Of a stretch of DNA of 64,000 nt, positions 22,301 to 34,540 are shown piece after piece. Source of the DNA: Corynespora cassiicola (taxonomy: Eukaryota; Ascomycota; Dothideomycetes; Pleosporales; Corynesporascaceae); NCBI GenBank assembly GCA_022059125.1, contig JAEUWY010000004.1, positions 3,596,001 through 3,660,000 on the forward strand, read 5' to 3'. Made by a program: the position numbers and the translations under genes. The notes under the pieces were generated by a model. It was not told where the DNA came from. It did no database searches and saw nothing but the letters and a program-made list of their open reading frames with translations. Position 1 is the first letter of the stretch; each line of letters opens with the position of its first letter.

Positions 22301-22337
22301 GAGGGGTGTGGAGACGGTCAGTGGGCTCTGGGCGTGA
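19332..22337 (+). CDS. YSH1: mRNA 3'-end processing endonuclease Ysh1 (CPSF73)
   Basis: Four exons, 19332-19481, 19536-19633, 19895-21026 and 21096-22337, give 873 aa with all phases consistent. The N-terminal MBL domain has [22 protein letters not shown] and the zinc motif HFHVDH at residues 83-88. These are followed by [25 protein letters not shown] and [12 protein letters not shown]. The beta-CASP part is seen in [39 protein letters not shown] and [14 protein letters not shown]. Then come [15 protein letters not shown] and [15 protein letters not shown]. The C-terminal third is the CPSF73/Ysh1 C-terminal domain, interrupted by acidic and Ser/Thr-rich low-complexity inserts. The protein is the nuclease of the nuclear cleavage and polyadenylation complex. 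Intron 2 is 261 nt, long for this locus, and splits the codon of His83. Intron 1 (54 nt) has no in-frame stop, so its retention would insert 18 residues. Confidence 0.95.
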
Positions 22338-23344
22338 GTGCGGTTCTCCAGGATCTATCTAAAACGAGCGTTTTTTCTTCTTCTTCTCTCCTAGTGCGCA
22401 GAGTCAACGTGGGCAAGGACAGATGTAATTGGGGACACAAACCGGGCGTTTGGGATGACCATGGCAATTCCTGCGACAGCGTGGTGGGATGGCGGGATGG
22501 CCGTACGATTCTTCCAGGCTGCCATCTTGTCCCTAGTCGTTGCCTGGATACAATGTACTACTACTATCGGCAGGCGGACACGAAAATCTATCCATCGATC
22601 TGTTCAGTTTTCTATGGAGACTTGGTAGCACTTTGGTGTGGCATCCAGGTGGGGTGGAGAGGCCCGATCTGGATCATTCGCTGCTTTTCGAGATACCTCT
22701 GGTTTTACCTATCATATGTCACGTCCATTCTCTCTCTGAAGTCATCTCTGAAGCTATATGTGGAGACTTCAAAGCACTTGTGTCGTAGGGTGAAGAGGTT
22801 TGATATGGGTCATATTGTGTTTCTCAAGATACCTACCCCTATTTTGCCATACTGATTTCTACATCCATTGTTCCAGTCACATTGTGCCCACCGTGCTCAT
22901 CACGCATCCAAGAGACTATCATAATCATCGCAGTATTGTGTGATTTCTGAAGAAAGATCTGATGGCAGCTATCCACCCCGCAATACCTCCAGTCATGCAG
23001 CATGCTTTTCCGTCCTACATGGGTGATGGAGAAATCCACTGAAAGAAAAAGCCCCTACCCTTCCATAAAAGCCACCTGTACTCCAGCCATGGCTGAGGAA
23101 GCAACCTGCAATATCGGTGGGGGCGCATGTACTGATATCCTTGAATTTCATACCCGAGAAAAAAAAACATGTCCGTGTATCTAAGAGCAGGGAAAGGGGA
23201 TTGGGAGAACCGTACAGAGTCGTGAAACAGGAACAGACGGAGAAAGACTGGAGAATATGGGAACGGAGGGGGGCAGGGAGGTGATGAGACATTTTTTCTA
23301 AGAGTTGTATTGTGGATAGATGATTGAGGCATGCCCTACTACGA
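22338..23344. other. Convergent 3' region between Ysh1 and the GNAT gene
   Basis: About 1 kb between convergent stops. No coding, RNA or repeat feature seen. Confidence 0.5.
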
Positions 23345-25794
23345 TCAAAGCGGCACGGTGGGCCTGTGGTCGGGGTTGATGTCTTCGAGGGTGAAGTGTT
23401 GATAGACGGTCAGATCGACACTATCGATAACGTTAGCATTGAGCGGAACAGATAGCCCAGAGTACTTACACATCACCCTTCTTGTATCCCATCCTCTTCA
23501 AATGACCCGAACGCTTGAACTGGTATTCGTCCATGAACTTTGTCATCCAGTCCATGTCTGCCTTGTGTTTGTGCGCAACATTGGCATTGATGCACTTGAT
23601 GCGCCTGGTTGGGCCATGCTTCAGATAATCCGAATTATTGATCCAGCTGTACCCGCCACGAGCATTGTAACCAGTATTCGACATTTCAAGAACCTTGTCA
23701 ATAAGACACTTGGCAACACTCTTTCGTAAGAAGTCGGGGTGGACATAGAGATCCAGCTCAAAGGTGAAGCGGTACATGCTGCCTGCATCGCAGTAGTCGT
23801 CCAGCGAGCAATATCCTACGACACGCTCAGAGTTTCCCTTGGATTTCCACTTGTAGGGATTACCTCGGTCTACCGCAACGATGAATGGGAGGCCAGCGCT
23901 CTTGACGTCGTTGATGCGATTGAGCATATCGATAGGCGAACGATCCGTGAACTCGTTGGCGAATATAGTCTCTCGCACATAGTGATTGTAGATTACTGCG
24001 ATATCTGTTGCATCTCTGGCTATCACTGGGCGGAGATAGATGTTGACGGACGGCTGCAGTCGGCGGTCTGGTGGGGCTTGGTAGTCGGATGGAGGCGAAT
24101 ATGCTGGCGTGGGGCGGTTTTGTCTCTCCCTCTTGCGACGTTCTCCTTCTTCCCGTCTCATCAAGAATTTTCTGAGACCTTGTTCGCTTGTAAGTCCGAT
24201 AGAGGGAACGTTATTCTCAGGATCGTCCTCATCGATAGCAGCGTCGGGTACGGTGACGGGAGCGAGCGCGTGGCCAGACGCCGGGTAGGACTCCCACCAA
24301 GCTTCACGATCATCGAGGTCAATGTCGCTAAGGGCCTGTGGTGCACGGGTAGCAAATGAACTCCAGAACTGCTGAGGTGCTTGGCCTTCTATCTGGATGG
24401 GGATCCAACAACGAGGGGCAATATCGCAATTGATGACCTTTTGACCCCAGGACTCTCCACCGTGGGTAATGACTAGCTCTCCGAGAACGGGCCGGCCAAT
24501 AAAGTCGGACGCAGATGTGTCTATTGCTGTAGGCTCCTGCCTGTGTCCATTAATCCACTTTTCGATACTGGCGCCAAAGTGTCTGTCGGCAAAACTCTTG
24601 CGAGCGCTCCATTCTTCCGGGGGTGGCAGCCAGTCCCCATTCCATGCCATCAATTTCTTTACATCATAATCAGGATCTCCATTACTGTTCGACTTGAAGG
24701 AAACGCCTCCGTCACTCTCCTGATCATCGGGACGGGGACGCATTTCGCTAGCCTTGGGCCATTTGTTGCGTGGGATATTCCGAGCCCAGCGTGAATTCTT
24801 CTGCTTAGAAGCAGCCGGAGTCTCAGGCTTTGGATCTTCCCATTGCTCCAGTACGGCTGCGGAAAATTCCCCTAGCGGCAGTGCAGGAGAAGACACTGGT
24901 GGAGAGGGTGGTGATTTGGGGCGGGGATCCTTTGGGTTACTTTTGCAGGCGTTAGTCGGGTGCTTGCAGGCTTGTGGATTATCGTGGGCTTTACTTACGT
25001 TGGCTTGGGAGTGGTAGGGTTCCCATCATTGCCCGTGGGATTGCTCAGTCGAGAAGCACCTTGTGCTATGGCCCTGGGTTCTGCGCCTGTGCGCTTGCGC
25101 AAATGAGGCGGAATAAATCCGGGATCGTGGGGCGTGGCCATGTTTTGTCTCTTGTTTGGTTTCTGTCTTCGCGGCTTTCGCTTTGGGCAGTTTGAGTCTT
25201 GTTGCTGCTTCTTTGTGTTGGAGGCGGGCTGGGGACTGGCGGGCTCGGAGGGCTTGGAGTTATCAAGCTTGGAAGGCGCGGCCGCAGGTGAGAGGGCGAT
25301 GCCGAAAGCTCCAAATGAAGCCGATGCAAACGGATCCCCCCACGCGCCTTCAGATGCTGTCGGGTTTGGGGTGGTAGCTTTGGCTTGCGCGTCAAGGTCG
25401 AGTGGTAACCACTTCTGAGACTTCCGGCCGGGACGTTTCCGTCTCTAGATGGAAATCTATCAGTGGCCGCTCTGAGGGACGTTTGGGCAAAGAGAGTAGA
25501 AGTTGGAGAGGAGAAGGAAGACGGGAAGGTGGGTAGGTGTAGGCAGTCGGGGGTGGAAGTGCTTGCGAAGTGAAAGTGGAAGATAAAGTGGGGCTGGGGG
25601 TAGGCGTAGTAGTGTGAGGCTCGCAAGGATACTCGTCTCTCACTCACATTCAAGTTCCCGAAGTTGTTCTTCTGCTGCCATGTTAATGTGTCAGCCTTTC
25701 CCCCGGCGGATTCCTTGGTTGTTGACTCTGGCTTTGCCTGCCAGTGGCCGTTGCCGTAAATGGCGTCCCGAGGAACGCTGGCGAAATGGGCCAT
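23345..25794 (-). CDS. GNAT-domain N-acetyltransferase, fungal-specific N-terminus
   Basis: Four exons, 25794-25648, 25414-24999, 24939-23470 and 23420-23345, give 702 aa. The introns are 233, 59 and 49 nt. The last has a perfect GTAAGT donor and branch GCTAACG, and adds VDLTVYQHFTLEDINPDHR to the C-terminus; reading through it would stop one codon later. Residues 1-480 are mostly disordered and rich in Lys, Pro and Ser, with short conserved-looking blocks (GFIPPHLRKR, WARNIPRNKWPKASEM, LMAWNGDWLPPPEEW). A GNAT fold covers about residues 490-680: VNIYLRPVIARDATDIAVIY, FIVAVDRG, VVGYCSLDDYCD, TFELDLYVHPDFLRKSVAKC. In GNAT enzymes the last part binds acetyl-CoA through a Q/RxxGxG/A loop. Here that position reads HPDFLRKSVAKC, so the loop is atypical. 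Substrate unknown. The gene is divergent from ARL2. Confidence 0.8.
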
Positions 25795-26547
25795 GCCGAG
25801 CGTTCAGAACGAAGGCCTACCTAGGTGTTTGGAACTAGGCTATAGAGGTAGACTTTGCAGTATCGGGTGGAGGAGGAGAAGTGTTCTAGTGCATGTACGA
25901 CCTGGGCATGTACATGCCCAAGGGCGGGCCCGTGGGTGGCGCGGTGAGAGTTCGCCCCGATAAACAGGCACGGCGGAGGGGGGCTCTTACCACGGATATG
26001 GAGGGGCCTAGGGCCTAGGTACTGTTCCCTGCACCCCAATGCCTAAATGGAAGCCTACCTAGGCAGACTCACGATAGGTTGCAGCTTGCTCCGAGCTCAT
26101 GTCAGTTCGTTCATGTTCTCCTAAAGAAAAATGCCATTCGAAAGAGACACAATGTCGGAAGATGAGTTTTTGTTCCGAAGGAAAGCGACCTCTGATGGAG
26201 ATACTCGGAATGTCATTACATTCCAACACGCCTAGGCTTAATTTGCTGCACAAGGGCAGCACCTGGCGCGCAGGGGCTCCTACGAAGACATGGGCACTGT
26301 GGTTTTTTTCCACGGTTGCGACTGCAGGATGGCACTGTTTCTACCCCCCGACATGGTTTTTACACGGCAAACACGGTGCAATCGCTTTCGCGGCCGAGAT
26401 GGAGGAGTTGGAGTTGGTGGAGAGGCGGCAAGTTTAGCCGAACCGGGACAACTCGTCACCGACGTGATGTTTCTGCCCATGACTTCCAGGGCTGGAACTA
26501 CCCAGGTACCAACCGGTACGGCATAGCAAAGCGCTGTCGACTACGAG
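25795..26547. promoter_or_regulatory. Divergent promoter (GNAT gene / ARL2) with five CCTAGG palindromes
   Basis: CCTAGG occurs at 25820-25825, 26007-26012, 26014-26019, 26058-26063 and 26231-26236, two of them in the longer form CTACCTAGG. A random 6-mer is expected about once per 4 kb, so five in about 420 bases stands out. It may be a transcription factor site; the factor is unknown. Confidence 0.5.
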
Positions 26548-27402
26548 ATGCTCTCGATACTACGCAAAGCACGATTGAAGGACAAGGAGATGAGGATTCT
26601 GATGCTGTGCGTGGGTGCCTGCGAGGGCTTGCTTTGCGCAGAAGGCTGACTGCACACGAGTGGCCTGGACAACGCAGGCAAGACGACGATTGTGAAGAAG
26701 ATCATGAATGAAGACGTCAACAGCGTCAGCCCAACGCTGGGCTTTATCATCAAGACGATTGAGCACGAAGGGTAGGTCGCCACATGCGGGAAAGCCGGGG
26801 CAAAAAGGACTGACGAGCGAAAGATACAAGCTAAACATATGTACTGCACCTACGCCTGCACCTGCGCCTGCACCTGCACGCACCCGCCAGACAGGCTCTA
26901 GCTGACGCAGTCTGCAGGGGACGTGGGCGGGCAAAAGACGCTGCGGACGTACTGGAAGAACTACTTTGAGAAGACGGACACACTCATCTGGGTGGTGGAT
27001 GCCACGGACCGCGAGCGCATCGACGATTGCCGCCAGGAACTCGAGGGGCTGCTGCTGGAGGAGGTTCGTTGGCGCAGGGAAACAAGCAGCGCCTTTCCCG
27101 GCTAACGTGCTTCTAGCGTCTTATGGGCGCCAGCCTGCTGGTGTTCAAAAACAAAAGCGACGTGGCCGGGGCCATGACCGAGGACGAGGTGCGCGAGGTG
27201 AGTGGACAATGAATGAATGGACGGGCCGTGGTAGGCGGGTTGCCGGGCCAATAATGACGACGACGCACAGGGGCTCCGGCTCGACGCCATCAGGACGCAC
27301 AAGTGGACCATCATGGCCTGCAGTGCCATGACCGGCCTGAACCTCAGCGAGGGCCTGCAGTGGGTGGTCCAGGACGCACGTGAGCGCCTGTTCCTGTACT
27401 GA
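26548..27402 (+). CDS. ADP-ribosylation-factor-like GTPase ARL2 (Cin4/Alp41 type)
   Basis: Six exons, 26548-26606, 26661-26771, 26824-26840, 26918-27063, 27117-27197 and 27271-27402, give 181 aa against about 184 for ARL2. The G motifs are intact: G1 GLDNAGKT (21-28), switch I around SVSPTLGF, switch II WDVGGQKT (63-70), NKSD (123-126) and CSA (155-157). The start [18 protein letters not shown] matches ARL2 more than ARF or ARL3. It lacks Gly2, so N-myristoylation is not possible, as expected for ARL2. The family works with tubulin cofactors in alpha/beta-tubulin folding and microtubule integrity. Exon 3 is only 17 nt; without it the W of WDVGGQ and the frame are lost. It is followed on the same strand, 475 bases on, by the DUF4045/gelsolin gene. 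Confidence 0.92.
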
Positions 27403-27877
27403 TGCCAGCCCTGGAGGACCGATGTCCGGTACCGCATGGCAGGGCGGCAAGGGGGAGCCTGGCAGGGCCCGGCTAAAAAAAGCATAGCCGGGTGGAGATA
27501 CAGGGCGGGAGCGGTGCAGCCGGTGTTTGAGGGCTCGCAGACATAAACAAAACACACAAGTCAAAAGCAACGCCTGCCGACGTCGCCGGCCAACTCTGCC
27601 CTCCTCCCTCGCTTTTGGTGCAGTGCGCTCGAGTCCATCTGCGCCGTCGATCGTGGCCGTTAACCCGCGTTTCAGCAGCGTGAAACATCTGGGGTTCTTC
27701 GTATCGGGGCTTTGGCCAAGCATGCAGTAGCCGAGCCTCAGGCAATATCGTGTGCTTAGCCTCAGGAACCCCCAAGGATTCCCATCCACCCTTGGGCAGC
27801 TCTCCCTCGCGCCTTGCTGTGTTGTACGGCGCCGCCGCCGCCGCCGCCTTGTTTACCCCGACTGTTTCGTTGCCATC
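27403..27877. other. Intergenic, ARL2 to DUF4045 gene
   Basis: 475 bases between same-strand genes. It must hold the ARL2 terminator and the next promoter. A short GCC-repeat (27833-27847) precedes the ATG. Nothing else seen. Confidence 0.45.
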
Positions 27878-30800
27878 ATGTCCGAAGACCCGCTGCAATT
27901 CGTCGAGCGGATACGTGCCCTCGGCGAGGAGCGAGACGCGCAGGACGCTGAGAGAGTGAAAAAGCTCGAGGAGGAGATTATCCAAGGCCGCAACGAGAGG
28001 TTAGCGCGTCGAGCAGGTATGTCACGGTTCATGAGCCTGCGTGCACCCGTCCGTTGTTTGCTGCTGCTGCTGCTGCTGCTGCTCCTACCGCGCTCCGACC
28101 CGACCTGGTGCTGATGAGTGTTTCTGCAGAACGCGCCCGCTCGCTCTCCCCCGACAAACCCTCGACGCCGCAGTCACTGCCCACTTCCACCACCATCGAG
28201 CCCCCACGCACCATCGACGACAAGGCCGCCGACACGCCCACGCCTGCCATGGACCCGCCGTCCGAGCAAGATGCCCGCGACGACTCCCTACAGCGTCTGA
28301 CGGGCCCGCCCGCCCACGCCCTCGACGACGACGAGCCAAAGAAACCCGCCCCGAGCGCGGCCGCCCTGGCCCGCTCCGGCACTCTCTCGTGGCAGCAGCG
28401 CCGCCCACAGTCTGGAGGCGTCCGAAGGCCAATGTCCATGGCCGGCGCCGCGTCGCCAGAGAGGGCCGCCGCCCGGTCTCCTCGCGACACCCCCGAGCCC
28501 ACCTCCCCCGAGCCCAACCTCTCCCGCAACCAGATTGCCCAGTCTCTCGGCGCAAAAGACCCGTCGTGGTTCAAGCAAACGCCCGACCGGGGCATTGGGT
28601 CTGCCGCATACCGTCGAAACCAGGACGACAACGCCTCGGAAGCCGGCTCCGTGTCCGGCAGGAGACAGCTGCCAGGCATGTCCCGCGACTCGGCATCGGC
28701 ATCAGCATCAGAGCCCGAGGCTGTGAGCCCGCCGCCAGAGAGCATGCGCTCAAGTTCGCCCTCTGTGCGGGGCAGCATCGCCCTGAGCAACCGCTTCTCC
28801 AGCACGTCCGTCTCTGCTGGTGAGGCAGAGCCGCCGGCAAAGCTGCGCACGCCCCTTCCGACGTTAGACTCGCAAAAGTTTGCTCCGCCCTCAGAACAAG
28901 GTTCAATTGATGGAGGTGACACAGGCTCAGTCCGTGGACTGGCAATGTCCCCGACCCAAGGGAGGATATCGCCAGAACGCGAGCGTCCCTCGTCCCCTAC
29001 CAAAGGCATGGGAGGCTTCGTGCAGAGCGCCATGCTCAAACGCAGCGACAGTGTGAGCAAGAGATGGAGCACCCAGGCCCCGCAAACACTCACCAGGCAG
29101 AACTCCACTCTAAGCAATCGTGGCAGTGTTGCTGGCTTTCCCACCCTTTCAAAGCTGGAGAGACCAATCAGTCTTGCCAGAGACAACTCGCAGGAACCCT
29201 TGTCGCGCCCTGGATCGAGTGCCGGCAACCTTGGCTCCACTAAAGACACAACCGAAAAGGACACTGCAACAAAGTCAGAATTCGTCAAGCCTGCTCTCCC
29301 ATCTCATAGCCGCAGCAAGTCTGTCGCGTCCACTTTTAGTGAGGATAACCGACCGCAGGACGGTTCCTCCCCGCCAAGCCCTTCCAAGAGATGGAGCCCA
29401 ACCAAGTCAAGCTGGTTGGAGAGTGCTCTCAAGAGGCCCGAGTCACCGAAACCGAAACAAGCTGCTCCACAGCAACCAGCGTGGATGGCCGAACTCAATC
29501 GCATCAAACAACAGCGAGGAAGTGTTGATCTGGGCAAAGGACCTCTCCAGAGTCCGCCGGGTGACGTTCCTTCTGGCAGGACATCCCCCATCAAAGATGT
29601 GCAACTAAGACCTACCAGTCTGCGGAAGCCCGACTCGCCTAAGAAAGACGAGCCTGGAGAGCCCGAAAAGGCAGCAGAGGCAGTACAGCCATTACCGCAA
29701 TTGAGACCCACCAGCTTGCGAAGGCCTGACTCGCCTAAGAAGGAGGAGTCGGGGGCCCTTGAAAAGGCAGCGGAGCCAGCACAGCCATTGCCGCAATTGA
29801 GACCTACCAGCTTGCGAAGGCCTGACTCGCCTAAGAAGGAGGAGCCTGGGGCACTCGAAAAGACCACGGAGCCAGCACAGCCGCTGCCGAAACTGAAGCC
29901 AGCATTGTCTCCAAAAGCCTCAGGTGTTGCTCAAGAGGAGGTGAAATCCCCTGAAGAGCTGAAATCTCCCGATGAGCCTTCGCCCACCAAAGACATAAGT
30001 AAACAGTCCAATGATACATCGACTATTACAGCTAAGAAGCCCTTTTCGCCTGTCTCGCGACTTCCCAAGGACTCTCCGTTTCCCCCGCCATCTGCGAAGC
30101 CTAAACCCGAGACACCACCAAAGAAAGATTTTCGTGCTGGTCTCAAGTCTCGCCAGGCTGCTTCGACCAACGCTCCTAAACCTAGTGAGGTTTCCGAACT
30201 CCAGAACGTTTTTGGCAGGCTGAAAAAGACGGAAACCAAGAACTATGTTGCGCCCGACACATTCAAAGATAATATTCTTCGTGGTAAAGGCGCACTGAAT
30301 ATTACAGGCGGTCCAAAGCCTACTGTACGCCGAGACGAGTTCAGGGACAGTCTTGTGACTCAGAAAGCCGCAATGCTGGCCAAGGCACAAGAGGAGGGCT
30401 CGGCCGCCCACAAGAAGTCTGACAGCACATCACAACCTACTGTGGTTCCTGAAGCCATAGCACGGAGGAAAACCCTTGTGCGTTCAGACAGCATTTCGAA
30501 ACCTGCCCCTACCCCTGCGCCCGCGCCCGCGCCCGCTCCTGCTAAAGAGGCCACACCAGAAGCGCTAGCCCGAAGGAAGAGCCTCAGGAACAGTCAGCCA
30601 CCAGCCGCAGACACGAAACCGACCTCGCCTCTGTCTTCAGCCAGTAAAGAGCCAGTAAAGTCCAGTAAGCTTGCAGACCGATTCAATCCTGCTCTTGCAG
30701 GAATGTTAGCTCGAGGACCACCTCCTATGTCCGCTAGCCCATCTGCATCTGGTGGAGACGACGTAATATCCAGGCCATCAAAAGAGGAACCATCTGGACC

Positions 30801-33212
30801 AGCTCCCGAGCTCACGCACATGACCAAAGGAAGAGCAAGAGGCCCCAAGAGGCGAGCCCCCAAAACAAAGACTGCGTCGGATGAGGCCGAGCGTACTCCA
30901 AAGGTGACTCCAGTTACTGCCGTTCCCGCTGTTTCTCTCGTCCAGAACGACGAGGCCCTTCCGAGTACTGAGGCTTCCAATACTAACGACCCCGTAGAGG
31001 AACCTCCAGTAGCGCAGACACCGCAGCGAGAGTCGCTAAAGGTGAAGCCGGAAACTCCTGCCAAGTCCCCGGAGGTGTCCAAGAAATTTGAGAAATCACC
31101 CTCTCCCGATGTGCCCAGAAAATCAACATCCTTGGAGGTTGGCAAGAGAATCTCTTCGGATTCCATGTCGAAGAAATCCACCTCGCCTAAAGTTCCAAGA
31201 AAGTCGTTGTCATTGGAATTGAACAAGAGGATATCCTCCGAATCCATCCCCAAAAAATCGCCATTGTCAGAGACAGTAGAAGCGCCCAAACCAGCATCAC
31301 CATCACCGAAGCCATCTCCGTTCAGGATATCCAAGCCTCTTCCTTCTCCTCCCAAAGGAGAACTTGATACCAAGCCAAGTGCACCCCCAAAGGAGATGAT
31401 GGTTCCTAAAGCGGAGTCTCTACCACTCAAGGAACAGTCTTCTCCAGACAAGCCAAGCTTCTCCGTCAAGAATGCTACGGCCATGTGGGGTCGACAAACT
31501 GAATCCATGTCTCCAGCTCCACTCAGAGTGAAGTCTCCTATCAAGCTGCCCACAAAGGCAGATGAAAAGACGGCTTCAGAGGATGCTGGATTGGTACAAT
31601 CCGTCAAGCCCACAGAAGCCGCCGAATCCAAACCTTTGGCACCCAAACCCAAGCCCGTTGGTCTAGGTCTAGGCAGCTTGGGCAGTTTGGGTGGTCTGGT
31701 AGCAGCGAGGTCTAGAGAATCAAGTCCTCCCAAGCCTCATTCCGCCAAACCTTTCCCTATATCACCCCCTGCCAGCGGAGATAGGCCGCAGTCGGAGCCA
31801 TTCCATGCGTCTCCTATGCCCGAAAAACCTGACGGGCTCTTTGCAGATGTCTTTGATGAGCCACCTGTGACAGGCGGCGAGCTCCCGGAGAACATCGACA
31901 CTGTTCACATTCTGCAGAACACTCCATTAGATCTGGGACCGAATGGCAAGGTCCGAACACTTCGTAAACAACTGCAGGAAATCACGGGTGATGGAAAACT
32001 GTTTTCTCTCCCTCCAAACGAAGAGCATGTCCTTTTCCAGGAGTCCATGTACCTTTGTACTCATACTTTCGAAGATTCCAGGGGCGCCAAGAGCACAAAT
32101 GTGTATCTTTGGCAAGGTGTCGGTGTGGCTGAAGGCTCATTGGAGGATGTTCTGGTGTTCGCGAGGAACCATGCAAGGCAAAACCAGGGCAAACTCATCA
32201 CTCTTCGCCAAGGCAAAGAACTGCCTATCTTCTTCGAGGCGTTGGGCGGCATCGTGATCACGCGCCGTGGATCTCGCCCGTCTTCCAAGGAATACATGCT
32301 CTCTGGGCGCCGCCATCTCGGCCATATCGCATTTGACGAAGTCGACTACAACCTCAAGTCTCTCTGTTCAGGATACGTCTATATCATCACGACTGAGGCC
32401 GGTAAAGTATACCTTTGGAAAGGCCGTGGATGCTCTGCCGAAGAACTCTCTGGCGCACGCTTAATGGGCATGGACATCACGCCAACAGGTCAATTTCTGG
32501 AGGTCGAGGAGGGATCCGAACCACCGGAGCTATTCAACGTCTTTCCGCCGCACATTGGCAGAGGACCTGCCATTCCCCGGTCAGCGGACCACTGGCGCTA
32601 CAAGGCCACATCGGACAAGTACCGGGTGCGACTATTCAAAATTGAGCAACAGCAGAGTACTTCCGGATGGGGACAAGGCCTGCAGGTGAGCTCCTTTTTC
32701 GCACCCCTGCTGCGCCGCCCGTCGTGGCAAGCGTTGTCTCCACCTGCTGAACGGCCACAGACGCCCAGTACGCCAAGATCGCCCGGAGTAACCACCAAGG
32801 TCGTGGAAATTATGCCGTTCTGCCAACGGGATCTGGAGCCCGAATACATCTACGTGCTGGATGCCTTCTTTGAGATGTACATGTAAGCTTGACCCTCTTT
32901 TTCGAACCCGTGGATCGTGCTAATCTTGCTAGTATCGTGGGCCCCCTTTCACGTAACCAATCGGCCGCATTTTCCACATCACTCCTGTTTGCGCAAGAGT
33001 ACAGTATCCTTGCCGTTTCCGAGGAAGACAGGCCCTTCGTTCCCGTCACAACGGTCGTACTCGAAGGCTTCCCTCGTGATCTCAAAGCTGTGTTTCGGTT
33101 TTGGGACGATGCCATGATCCCGGCGGCTGGTTTGATGCGCGGAAAGCTCGGCCGCGGCAAGAGTCTGAGGATAGTCGGCCTGGAGAAGGCGATTGAAGCG
33201 ACGCGTCGGTAA
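27878..33212 (+). CDS. DUF4045 / gelsolin-repeat protein (fungal actin-regulator-like)
   Basis: Three exons, 27878-28016, 28130-32882 and 32933-33212, give 1,723 aa. Exon 1 encodes a short acidic coiled coil (MSEDPLQFVERIRALGEERD). The middle, about 1,200 residues, is disordered and rich in Ser, Pro and Lys with many SPxK/SPKK-type sites. Within it is an exact-period triplicate of 32 residues at 29605-29892. Blocks such as LADRFNPALAGMLARGPPP and VKNATAMWG recur in fungal DUF4045 proteins. The C-terminal about 450 residues hold three gelsolin-like repeats: LPPNEEHVLFQESMYLCTHT with TNVYLWQGVGV, then SGYVYIITTEAGKVYLWKGR, then LEPEYIYVLDAFFEMYIIVG with a final hydrophobic segment. Gelsolin repeats bind actin and calcium, so a cytoskeletal role is likely, but it is inferred from the fold. 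Intron 1 (113 nt) contains a CTG tract. Confidence 0.88.
28061..28083. repeat. CTG trinucleotide tract inside intron 1
   Basis: Seven CTG units plus CT, in the first intron of the DUF4045/gelsolin gene. Length changes would not affect the protein directly. Confidence 0.9.
29605..29892 (+). repeat. 96-bp coding tandem repeat, 3 copies
   Basis: Copies begin at 29605, 29701 and 29797, each starting LRPTSLR(K/R)PDSPKK, with a 32-residue period inside the disordered part of the DUF4045 protein. Copies 2 and 3 are closer to each other than to copy 1. Confidence 0.9.
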
Positions 33213-34540
33213 GCAGACTGGATGTTGTTGCAACGGTCGTGCATGCGAATTCACATCTTGGGATGATTTGATGACCTATATGTCCCTGACGATAGGACGA
33301 ACCTTGCCCACCAATTTTCCTTTCTAATACTTGATCTGTAACAGGTTCTGTCGGATGGTCTGCCGGAGTTTCTACGTATATATTTACTTGGCGCTTATGG
33401 GGAGTTGTAGAGCGCTGGCTAGGGTTCAGCACCCACTTGACAATGCATGACCGATTCAGGTCTGAATCGATTTCAAAGGAAGTTTGCATCTGTCAAAAGT
33501 TTGACACAAATCATGTTCTATGTCACGCATCACATGTGCCAAGCGTTCGAGCTATAGTGCCCAGTTGCTGTGCCGGTCGCGATATTCCCAGGGCCAGTGT
33601 TGAAACTCCCAGATGGGTCTTTGCTCACGATGCTCCCCACATTTCACCGCTATTCAAGTTTTTTTCTTTCTTCCTTGTGCGCAATACGCCCAGGAGACAC
33701 TGCATCTAAAATCTGTGTTCAGCGCGTGGGAGGGCTTGTCGGATGACAAGCTCGGTAAGGCGGACCGTATTCATTTGACTTCATTTACGCTCGGCTGGCA
33801 TTCCTCCTCGATGCCACGCGAGTCGCGCGGCATGACGAAACTCGCATGCAGCCCGTTTGAGCACGGAGCGACCCCACGGGGTAGTCAGGTAGCACCAGTA
33901 ACCTCTGGTGCATGTGAGGCTGATTCAAGCGCCATCAGACCATGTACGGGGAAAAGGTCCCGTGGTCCAACTAGGCATGCCGATCTCTTGCTCTATTCAG
34001 AAGGAGGTGCTGGCCCTCGAGCCTGGTAAAGACTTGTCTCTGTTTATATTTCATCTGTGGAGAAGCTTCTTTTGCTGTGTTCATTCCATGTATCGTCCGC
34101 GAACCTGGTAGGCCGCTACTCCGATATATTAACCGCGGGTCCTAAACCTTTGGCCCCACGACCACGCCATCGTCCAGATATTAACTGGACCACCAGGTAT
34201 AGCCTTCCCACCTATCATTCCAGGTACATGATCCGGATTTGCACAAAGGCGTTAGAGTCTATAGCTTCACCGTCGAGTCGGCTGACTTTGCGAAGCCGTT
34301 TTGGCGCCAGGCCATGGCCTGCTCGGAACTTTGTATCCAGGTTTTGAGGCGGGGAGTTAATATCGCAAGCCGGATGGGAGCTCTAGTGGCAACAACAATG
34401 GAAATATAAAATGGAGGGGCGCCTCAGTTCTATAGAGTCGTTAGGAACATCCTCGACGATCTCTTCAATCATACAGTACCTCGCCCTTGTCGATCCTGCG
34501 GCTCACATATAGCGATCTTCATTATCTACTTGTAACAGCC
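33213..34540. other. Intergenic, includes the LPMO promoter
   Basis: 1.3 kb without a credible gene. An ATATAAAA element at 34404-34411 lies about 130 bases before the LPMO ATG, a fitting TATA position. No CRISPR, tRNA or repeat was seen. Confidence 0.5.
34404..34411 (+). promoter_or_regulatory. TATA box of the AA9 LPMO gene
   Basis: ATATAAAA, implying a leader of about 100 nt before the ATG at 34541. A strong TATA box suits an inducible secreted enzyme. Confidence 0.5.

Noticed and set aside
28029..29288. 419-codon minus-strand frame over the DUF4045 gene
   Set aside because: Antisense shadow; Ser/Arg/Gly-rich mirror of the sense Pro/Ser codons. The same applies to 30594-31733.
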